Below are positions 23,837 through 30,170 of a stretch of DNA of 63,129 bases, in pieces. Every line of letters begins with the position of its first letter. Position 1 is the first letter of the stretch. The position numbers and the translations under genes were made by a program. Origin of the DNA: Oscillospiraceae bacterium (GTDB lineage: Bacteria; Bacillota; Clostridia; Oscillospirales; Oscillospiraceae); NCBI GenBank assembly GCA_902795345.1, contig CADBKO010000011.1, forward strand, positions 1-63,129. The letters run 5' to 3'. The notes beneath the pieces are model-generated. The model was not told the DNA's origin and searched no databases. It saw only the letters and a list, made by a program, of their open reading frames with translations.

Positions 23837-24370
23837 TCAAGAGTATACCACTTTTGTTCCATCGTCATATGGCTCTATTGGAACAATCGTGATATCATTG
23901 TCTGTTTCGGTATCATCTGGAATTGGAACGATAGCCGGTGTGTCGTCCTTCTCACCCCATGGGATCAAAAACCCGGGATCTTGTTCCTGAGGATCAACAG
24001 GAATATCAAACTCAGGATCCATCTTTGCCCATTCCTCCGGAATATCCAATCCGAATCCACTCAAAAAAGATATGCTTTTCTGCCAGGTTTCCCTTATCGA
24101 TCTCTGAACGCTTGTCCGCGCCTCCGCATTTGAGGCAAGCCAGGAAAAGGCAAGAAGAACGACGACAGCGAAGGAAGCCGCTGCTGTCCGTATCGTTTTA
24201 CGGATTTGTTCCTGATGCCGGGCACGAACCAATACAGCCTCCATCTTCCGTTGAAAATCGGAAGAAAACTCATGCCCGATCATCTCTTCCTTCGCCAGTT
24301 CCTCCAACATGCTCGTTTCGAGCGTTGCCGCGGCAGATCGCAGTTCTTTAGGGGGAACCACCCGGTTCAT
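23837..24370 (-). CDS. Putative anti-sigma factor, single membrane segment
   Basis: A 177-residue protein. An N-terminal cytoplasmic part (about 1-62, with charged helices FSSDFQRKMEAVLVRARHQEQ) is followed by one membrane segment (about 66-85, AAASFAVVVLLAFSWLAS) and an extracytoplasmic tail that becomes acidic and Pro-rich (DPEFDIPVDPQEQDPG) before stopping. The gene overlaps the end of the sigma gene by 23 bp, the usual sigma/anti-sigma arrangement. Related DUF4367/DUF4179-type proteins carry a folded domain after the membrane segment; here it is missing, so the protein may be truncated. ATG 24370 has GGAGG 9 bp upstream. Confidence 0.65.
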   Translation of the reverse strand: MNRVVPPKELRSAAATLETSMLEELAKEEMIGHEFSSDFQRKMEAVLVRARHQEQIRKTIRTAAASFAVVVLLAFSWLASNAEARTSVQRSIRETWQKSISFLSGFGLDIPEEWAKMDPEFDIPVDPQEQDPGFLIPWGEKDDTPAIVPIPDDTETDNDITIVPIEPYDDGTKVVYS

Positions 24371-24890
24371 CCTCAACACCCTCCATTCGGTTTTTCAGCG
24401 CCTGTTTTGCACGCCAAAGGAGTTTTTGAACAGAATCCCGCTTAACGCCCCACAGCTTTGCCAGCTCAGAAGTACTGTATCCGTGCTGATAGCGCAGCAG
24501 CAGTGCTTCCCTGTATCTCTGCGGCAACAGGGCCATAGCGTCCGCTATACCACTATCACCCGGTTGTTCGAGGGGAACATCTGAAAACTTCTCCAGCTCT
24601 TCGTCTGACAAGCGCTTTCGTTCTCTGAGAAGATCGATTGCTTTCCTCTCAGTAATAATAACGGAGTAAGCCCTCGTTTCCGGACAGTCGATGGTACGAA
24701 TTTTCGAAAAATGTTGCAGGATCGCCAAAAACGCCTGATGTACGGCATCCTCCGCATCCATTTCATTGTGCAGCAGCTTCATGGCCACATGGTACATCAA
24801 TCCGCGGTATAGAAGATAAAAGCGTTCAAAGCGGCTTTTATCTTCTTCGTTATCCAGCATCTGCAGATATAGTGAAAGCAACCTGTTCAC
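24348..24890 (-). CDS. ECF-type sigma-70 family RNA polymerase sigma factor
   Basis: A 180-residue protein. Region 2 lies at about 20-85 (RFERFYLLYRGLMYHVAMKL, then MDAEDAVHQAFLAILQHFSK). Region 4 lies at about 112-165 (ALLPQRYREALLLRYQHGYS, then LAKLWGVKRDSVQKLLWRAK). There is no region 1 or 3, as in ECF factors that answer envelope stress. Its stop overlaps the anti-sigma gene start. AT content is a little higher than in the neighbours. AGGTGA on the minus strand just upstream gives a reasonable RBS. Confidence 0.9.
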   Translation of the reverse strand: MNRLLSLYLQMLDNEEDKSRFERFYLLYRGLMYHVAMKLLHNEMDAEDAVHQAFLAILQHFSKIRTIDCPETRAYSVIITERKAIDLLRERKRLSDEELEKFSDVPLEQPGDSGIADAMALLPQRYREALLLRYQHGYSTSELAKLWGVKRDSVQKLLWRAKQALKNRMEGVEDEPGGSP

Positions 24891-25075
24891 CTCCCGCTTG
24901 ATGAGGTGATTATATCAGCGCAAGTTGCTCACTGCAAGAAAGTAAACAGCGCCTACTTTTCAGCGCCACGATTCCGTTTTGCAGCCTCATTCGGCGGCGG
25001 GGGCTTCTTCGGACAGGCCTATATAGATGCCCCAAGTGAAAGACAAAGGGACGGTTCCCGGTCTTGAAAATCATT

Positions 25076-25099
25076 GGGCGCGCTGCTTCGGCAGCGCGC
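25076..25099 (-). terminator. Hairpin after spoVFB
   Basis: A perfect 10-bp stem GGCGCGCTGC (25076-25085) and GCAGCGCGCC (25090-25099) with a 4-nt loop, 8 bp after the spoVFB stop on the minus strand. A short ATTTT follows. Confidence 0.6.
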
Positions 25100-25106
25100 C
25101 TATGAA

Positions 25107-25673
25107 CTATCCCAGCAGCAGCGGCTGCACTTGCCTGCCCTCCAGGGCGGCGGCGAGGGTGTCCCCCAGCAGGCTGAGGTCCGCCTTCAGGCTGCATGGC
25201 TTGGCTGCCGGGTCGTCCTGCCCGAAGGGGACGAAGTAGTAGTTTCTCCGGTTCAGCAGCGCGCCGATGTTCGCTGCGGCGGCGGCCAGGCCGTCGTTGG
25301 TGGAGACGGCCACCACCACGGGCCGGAGGTTCCGCAGGTGGGCCTTGCAGGCGAAGGTCACGGGCCCGTCTGCGATGCCTGCGGCGAGCTTTGCCAGGGT
25401 GTTGCCCGTGCAGGGTGCCACGGCCAGGATGTCCAGGGGCGCTTTCGGCCCCAGGGCCTCCGCCTCCTCGATGGTGATGATGGGCTCCCGGGCGCAGATG
25501 GCGCGCAGCTCCCGCACGAAAGCGGCGGCCAGGCCGAAGCGGGTGTCCGTCTCGTAGGCGGCCCGGGAGAGGATGGGCGTGATCTCGTAGTCTGCCGCCA
25601 GGCTCCGGACCCGGGGCAGCAGCTCGTCGAAGGTGCAGAAGGAGCCGCAGATGGCGAGCCCCAGCTTTTTCAT
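25107..25673 (-). CDS. spoVFB: Dipicolinate synthase subunit B
   Basis: A 188-residue flavoprotein-like subunit: MKKLGLAICGSFCTFDELLP, ILSRAAYETDTRFGLAAAF, PLDILAVAPCTGNTLAKLAAG, ITDGPVTFACKAHLRN-like stretch and RNYYFVPFGQDDPAAKP. With SpoVFA it makes dipicolinic acid in the mother cell late in sporulation, which gives spores heat resistance. ATG 25673 overlaps the spoVFA stop by 4 bp (ATGA). An upstream in-frame extension to 25934 lies inside spoVFA and is not translated. Confidence 0.95.
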   Translation of the reverse strand: MKKLGLAICGSFCTFDELLPRVRSLAADYEITPILSRAAYETDTRFGLAAAFVRELRAICAREPIITIEEAEALGPKAPLDILAVAPCTGNTLAKLAAGIADGPVTFACKAHLRNLRPVVVAVSTNDGLAAAAANIGALLNRRNYYFVPFGQDDPAAKPCSLKADLSLLGDTLAAALEGRQVQPLLLG

Positions 25674-26377
25674 GGCGTTTCTTCCTCCCTGATGATGGCT
25701 AGGATGGGGCCTAGCAGCGCTTCGGCAGCGCTGAGGGGGGCCGCCTTTCCCGGCAGCCCCCGGGCGATCACCACCCCCGAAGCATCCCGAAAGCCGCCGG
25801 GGGCGGAGGCCAGCTCGATATTGAAGGCCCCCTCCGCCGCCCCGGGCAGCAGGGGCGCGGGGACGGTGTTGAACAGGATGGAATAGCCCTCCGGCTTTTC
25901 CGGCAGGCTTTCCAGGGCGCGGCAGCCCAGACATTCCGCCAGGGCCCGCTGGGCTTCGCTTCGGGCATAGACCGTCACCTCCGCGCCCAGGGCCCGGAGC
26001 CGGGGGGCCAGGGCCCGGGCGATCCGCCCGAAGCCCAGGATCAGCACCCGGCTGCCCAGCAGCGTTTGCTCCCTGCGCTCCATGGCCAGGGCAATGGCCC
26101 CCTCCGCCGTGATGGCGGCGTTGCGCAGGAGGACGTCCTCCCGGTCATAGTAGTCCCGCAGCCGCAGCCCGGGGTGCTCCCCGGCTGCCAGGGCCGTCAG
26201 GCATAGGCTCCCAGGCTCCAGGGCCTTCAGGGCCGGATGGTTCCCGGTGGGCAGGGGAAAGAGCCAGGCGTCCGCCCTTTCCCCGGGGACATAGGGGCAT
26301 ACCTCCTCCCCGGCCTCGGTAAGCAGCCGCCCCAGGGCCTCCTGCCGGGCGTCCCCCGGCAGCAGCGCGATCTTCAT
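25670..26377 (-). CDS. spoVFA: Dipicolinate synthase subunit A
   Basis: A 235-residue NAD(P)-binding subunit. N-terminal part MKIALLPGDARQEALGRLL; then GSLCLTALAAGEHPG, YYDREDVLLRNAAITAEGAI and the dinucleotide-binding segment VLILGFGRIARALAPRLRAL; then FNTVPAPLL. It is somewhat shorter than typical SpoVFA (about 290 residues) because of a compact N-terminal domain. The minus-strand leader carries GGGAGGTGATG as RBS. A sporulation promoter (sigma-K type) would be expected; I could not identify one with confidence. Confidence 0.92.
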   Translation of the reverse strand: MKIALLPGDARQEALGRLLTEAGEEVCPYVPGERADAWLFPLPTGNHPALKALEPGSLCLTALAAGEHPGLRLRDYYDREDVLLRNAAITAEGAIALAMERREQTLLGSRVLILGFGRIARALAPRLRALGAEVTVYARSEAQRALAECLGCRALESLPEKPEGYSILFNTVPAPLLPGAAEGAFNIELASAPGGFRDASGVVIARGLPGKAAPLSAAEALLGPILAIIREEETP

Positions 26378-26435
26378 GGGTCATCACCTCCCTGCATCCT
26401 ATGCCCATGCCCCCCGGACGGTGCGGAGGCCATGC

Positions 26436-26464
26436 TTGCAAACTCTCCGCCTCTGCCATATAAT
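26436..26464 (+). promoter_or_regulatory. Promoter of the pseudokinase/kinase/regulator operon
   Basis: TTGCAA (26436-26441), a 17-bp spacer and a consensus TATAAT (26459-26464), 45 bp before ATG 26510, divergent from spoVFA. Confidence 0.75.
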
Positions 26465-26509
26465 CAAATCAAGAAGATCAGAAAACAGACGCGCGGGGAT
26501 CGGAAAGCC

Positions 26510-28135
26510 ATGCTCACCTATGCAAAGGCACAAAAAAGGCGGGTCGCCGCCTTCATCCTGGGGCTGGCGCTGGCCGTCAGTACCGGCCTGCCCCTGTTCA
26601 GGGCCCTCCATTCTCCCGGGGCTTTCCTGTATATGGGGCTGGTGCTGGCGTGGGCGCTGACGGTGCGCCGCCGCATCTGGCAGAGGCGCATCCGCCATCT
26701 GCTGCTGTGGTGCTGCACCCTCATGATCCTCTCCTTCGTCCTGCGCATCTGCCGCTACGACCTGTTCCGGGATCTGCCCCCCGTCACGGAATACTGCCTC
26801 TATCTCTACGGCGTGTGCTATACCGGGGCAGCCCTGCTGTCCTTCCTGGCGGCCCTCTGCGTCGGCCGGGGGGAGCGGGAAGAACCGCTGCGGAGCACCC
26901 TCCCCCTGTGGCTGGCGGAGGGCGCGCTCTGCGCCGTCATGCTCACCAATCCCCTGCACCATTGGTTCTATACCTTCGCGCCGGGGAGCCAGGACATCGC
27001 CCGCCACGGAAGCGTCTATATCCTCATGTCCGCCTGGTGCGCCTTTTTCGCAATCGCCACCATCGTCCTGGTGCTGCACCGCTGCCGCAACAGCGCGTCC
27101 CGCCGCTGGTGGTTCCTGCCGGTGGGGGCTTTTGCCGTGGGGGTGGGGCTGCTGGTCTGGTATTTCCTGGAAAACGGCGCGCCGAAGGCGGGGAATATCA
27201 AGCTCTTCAACATCCAGGAGGCCTTTTGCCTGACGGTCATCCTCCCCTTCGAGGCCATGTTCCGCATCGGCCTCATCCCCACCAACAGCGACTACGAGCT
27301 TTTCTTCCGCCGGGCGGTCATCAAGGCCGCCATCCTGGATGAGAGCGGCGAAGAAGCCGTCGTCTCCCCCTCTTACAGCCCGGAACCCGGCGAGGGGGAA
27401 CGGCTGCGGCGCTCCGCCATCCCCGGCGGCAGCGTGGTCTGGTTCGAGGACGTATGGGAGCTGCTGCGCCTCCGGGAGGAGCTGACGGCCCTCAACGAGG
27501 AGCTGGACGCGGAAAACGAGCTGATCCGGGAGGAGAACCGGCTGCGGGAGGAGCATATCGCCTTCGAGACCCGCAACCGCCTGTACGACAGCATCTCCCG
27601 GGTCCTGCAGCCCCAGATCGGCGCCATGCAGGCCCTCATGGCTCAGGGGGAAGGGGCGGGCTTCCGGGAGAGGCTGGAGCGGGCCCTGGTGATGGGCGCG
27701 TATATGAAGCGCATGGGGAACCTGATGCTCCTGGGGGACGGGAAAAAGACTCTGTCCACGGGGGAGCTGGCCCTCTCCCTGGGAGAGAGCTTCGAATACC
27801 TCCGCCTGGCCGGGGTAGCCTGCGCCCTGGAAGCCGGCGGGGAGGCGGAGCTGCCCACGGGGAGACTGCTGGCCTGCTATCGGGTGTTCGAGCATTTCAT
27901 CGAGGCAAACTACGGCGGATACCATGCCTGCCGCCTTGCCCTGACGCCGGAAGCGGGCACGCTCCTCCGCCTGGAGCTGGACTGCCCGGAGCTGCTTTTC
28001 GGGGAGGACCGGGCCCTTCGGGAGGTCCTGGCGGCCCAGAAGCTGCGTCTGGAGACCGCCCTTGCGGACGACACCTGGCGGCTGGATCTGCGGGCCGAAG
28101 CTGCCGGAGGCGGCGGGAAGGGGGCGGAGCCATGA
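26510..28135 (+). CDS. 7TM sensor with degenerate histidine-kinase domain
   Basis: A 541-residue protein. Seven hydrophobic segments lie within about 10-235, in the style of 7TM histidine-kinase sensor modules. A coiled coil follows (about 305-345; LTALNEELDAENELIREENR). The C-terminus has the outline of a kinase: RNRLYDSISRVLQPQ occupies the phospho-acceptor helix position but has no His, and the later part has no glycine-rich ATP lid. It is therefore probably a pseudokinase. Start 26510 is chosen because it lies downstream of the promoter; its RBS is weak (GGAAAG). The next gene starts inside its stop (ATGA). Confidence 0.75.
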   Translation: MLTYAKAQKRRVAAFILGLALAVSTGLPLFRALHSPGAFLYMGLVLAWALTVRRRIWQRRIRHLLLWCCTLMILSFVLRICRYDLFRDLPPVTEYCLYLYGVCYTGAALLSFLAALCVGRGEREEPLRSTLPLWLAEGALCAVMLTNPLHHWFYTFAPGSQDIARHGSVYILMSAWCAFFAIATIVLVLHRCRNSASRRWWFLPVGAFAVGVGLLVWYFLENGAPKAGNIKLFNIQEAFCLTVILPFEAMFRIGLIPTNSDYELFFRRAVIKAAILDESGEEAVVSPSYSPEPGEGERLRRSAIPGGSVVWFEDVWELLRLREELTALNEELDAENELIREENRLREEHIAFETRNRLYDSISRVLQPQIGAMQALMAQGEGAGFRERLERALVMGAYMKRMGNLMLLGDGKKTLSTGELALSLGESFEYLRLAGVACALEAGGEAELPTGRLLACYRVFEHFIEANYGGYHACRLALTPEAGTLLRLELDCPELLFGEDRALREVLAAQKLRLETALADDTWRLDLRAEAAGGGGKGAEP

Positions 28136-29403
28136 CCCTGTTTTCCCATATCCCTGCCCCCTGGCAGGGGGCGCTGTGCCTCCTGGGGCTGCTGGGCTTC
28201 TTTACGCTCCTCTATGATCTGCTGCGCTATCTCCAGCTGGGCAGGCGGAAGCACATCCTTCCCGCCGCAGGGCTGATCGCCCTGTCCTTTGCCCACCTGC
28301 AGGTCATGATCATGAACGCCTATTCCAACCCCTTTTATCCCTATGGCATCCGCCTCCCGCTGGCGGAGGTGATCGCCTTCTGCCTGGCGGTGCTGGCCGT
28401 GGCCGCCTTCCAGCTCCGGGGCATCGGGCGCTGGAGCAGGAGCCACATCTCCGCCATGTCGGTGAAGGAGGCCTTCGACCGGCTCCCCGCCGGGCTGTGC
28501 TACTATCTGCCGGGTGGCCTCCTCAAGCTGGTCAACCGCAGCATGGACGCCCTGTGCTATGAAGCCTTGGGCGCCCCCCTCATGGACCCGGAGGGCTTCT
28601 GGCGCGCCCTGGCGGAAAGCGGCCTGTCCGCCTCCCTCCGGGGCGGGGAACAGCCCGTCCTCGGCTTCCCCGGAGGAAGGGTATACAGCTTCCGCCATCG
28701 GGTGCTGGATACGGAGCTGGGGCGGGTCCACGAGCTGGTGGCCATGGACGTCAGCGAGGACTGGGCCCTGAACCGGGAGCTGGAGGACAAGCAGGCCCGC
28801 GCCAGGGAGCTGAACGTGCGCCTCAAGGCCCTGCTGGGCAGCATCGAATACCTGACCATGAGCCGGGAGCTGATGCAGCTCAAGAGCGAGATCCACGACC
28901 GGCTGGGACAGAGCCTGCTGCTGTCCCGCCGCTGCCTGGCGGAGCCGGGGAGCGTGGAGCCCGCCGCCGTGGAAGAAGCCTGGCGGAAGAACCTGAGCCT
29001 GCTGGCCAGCAGCCGGCCGGAGAGCTGGCAGGAGCCCTATTTCATCCAGGAAAAGCAGGCGGAGGCCCTGGGCGTCCGCCTGGAGGTGGCGGGCAGCCTC
29101 CCGGCGGAAAGGACCCTCATCCCCGTGGTGGAGACCGCCCTCAGCGTCCACACCACCAATGTGCTGCGCCATGCCCGGGGCAGCCGCGCCATGGTCCGCT
29201 GCACCCGGGAAAAGGACGGCTGGGAGCTGGAATTCACCAACGACGGCGCGCCTCCCGCCCTCCCCCTGCGGGAAGGGGGCGGCCTGGGGAACCTGCGCAG
29301 CCGGGTGGAGGCCCTGGGAGGAACGATGGAGATCGACCCGTCGCCGGTGTTCCGGCTGCGGCTCCGGCTGCCTTTGCCGGAGGAAGAAGGAGGAGAAGAA
29401 TGA
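28132..29403 (+). CDS. Membrane histidine kinase, NarL-partner type
   Basis: A 423-residue protein. Three to four membrane segments (about 14-100), a PAS-like region (about 110-215), a coiled coil (about 218-245), then a HisKA_3-type H-box, KSEIHDRLGQSLLLSRR (His about 263). The ATPase domain has NVLRHARGSRAMV as N-box and GGGLGNLRSRVEALGG as G-box. This class phosphorylates LuxR/NarL-type regulators, and exactly such a regulator follows with a 4-bp overlap. The upstream overlapping pseudokinase may hetero-dimerise with it or sense for it; that is inference. Confidence 0.85.
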   Translation: MTLFSHIPAPWQGALCLLGLLGFFTLLYDLLRYLQLGRRKHILPAAGLIALSFAHLQVMIMNAYSNPFYPYGIRLPLAEVIAFCLAVLAVAAFQLRGIGRWSRSHISAMSVKEAFDRLPAGLCYYLPGGLLKLVNRSMDALCYEALGAPLMDPEGFWRALAESGLSASLRGGEQPVLGFPGGRVYSFRHRVLDTELGRVHELVAMDVSEDWALNRELEDKQARARELNVRLKALLGSIEYLTMSRELMQLKSEIHDRLGQSLLLSRRCLAEPGSVEPAAVEEAWRKNLSLLASSRPESWQEPYFIQEKQAEALGVRLEVAGSLPAERTLIPVVETALSVHTTNVLRHARGSRAMVRCTREKDGWELEFTNDGAPPALPLREGGGLGNLRSRVEALGGTMEIDPSPVFRLRLRLPLPEEEGGEE

Positions 29404-30023
29404 GCTGGAGCGTCGTGATCGCGGAGGATTACAAGATGGTGCGGGAGGTCTTCGCCGCCACGGTGCGGGCTTCGGACAACTACCGCCTGGCCGCCGCCTT
29501 CCCCACCGCCGCCGAGGCCCTGGACTGGTGCCGCGTCAGCCCGGCGGACCTGGTGCTCATGGACGTCCTGATCCCCGGCAGCATCAGCGGTCTGGAGGCC
29601 GCCCGGGCCATCAAGGCTCTCCGGCCCGAGACGAAGATCATCATCGTCACCTCCATGCCGGAGCTGAGCTTCCTGCGCCAGGCCCGGGAGATCGGGGTGG
29701 ACAGCTTCTGGTACAAGGAGGTGCAGGAGCAGCCCCTCCTGGAGATCATGGACCGCACCATGGCGGGGGAGTCGGTCTATCCCAGCGCGTCCCCCGTGGT
29801 GGCCATGGGAAATGCCAGCAGCGCCGACCTCACCGAGCGGGAGGCGGAGGTGCTGCGGGAGCTGGTGAGCGGAGCGGGCAACCGGGAGATCGCCGCCAAG
29901 CTGGGCATCACGGAAAACACGGTGAAAATGCACATCACCAATATGCTGCAAAAGACCGGTTACCACAGCCGCCTGGAGCTGGCGGTGAAGGCCCGGCACC
30001 TGGGCGTTGCCATCCGGGAGTGA
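29400..30023 (+). CDS. NarL/LuxR-family response regulator
   Basis: A 207-residue protein. The receiver domain (1-120) has an acidic pocket at IAEDYKM, phospho-acceptor Asp in ADLVLMDVLIPG, the Thr/Ser in IIIVTSMPE and Lys in FWYKEVQ. A LuxR-type HTH follows (about 140-200; LTEREAEVLRELVSGAGNRE, then ITENTVKMHITNMLQKTGYH). It is the third gene of a coupled operon with a kinase and a pseudokinase (each pair overlapping by 4 bp). Targets are unknown; the surface-protein gene just downstream is a candidate. Confidence 0.92.
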   Translation: MSWSVVIAEDYKMVREVFAATVRASDNYRLAAAFPTAAEALDWCRVSPADLVLMDVLIPGSISGLEAARAIKALRPETKIIIVTSMPELSFLRQAREIGVDSFWYKEVQEQPLLEIMDRTMAGESVYPSASPVVAMGNASSADLTEREAEVLRELVSGAGNREIAAKLGITENTVKMHITNMLQKTGYHSRLELAVKARHLGVAIRE

Positions 30024-30071
30024 AACCGACGCAGATTTCTTTTTTCAATACCTACCTTTGGGTGTACCGGA

Positions 30072-30130
30072 CCCCCCTTCGGAGCGTGTATCATATATCT
30101 TATGGGATGATATGCTTTCCCGAAGGGGGG
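30072..30130 (+). promoter_or_regulatory. Long stem-loop before the Cna-B/SLH gene
   Basis: CCCCCCTTCGG (30072-30082) and CCGAAGGGGGG (30120-30130) form a perfect 11-bp stem. Inside the 37-nt loop TATCAT (30089-30094) and ATGATA (30107-30112) can also pair. The tail CTTTCTGCG is weakly T-rich. It could terminate the kinase operon or be a 5' control element of the next gene. Confidence 0.6.
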
Positions 30131-30170
30131 CTTTCTGCGCCCCCATCCTGACGAAGGGACGGTATCAAGA

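Noticed and set aside
29159..30151. 330-codon frame overlapping the histidine kinase and response regulator
   Set aside because: Out-of-frame shadow of two well-supported genes.
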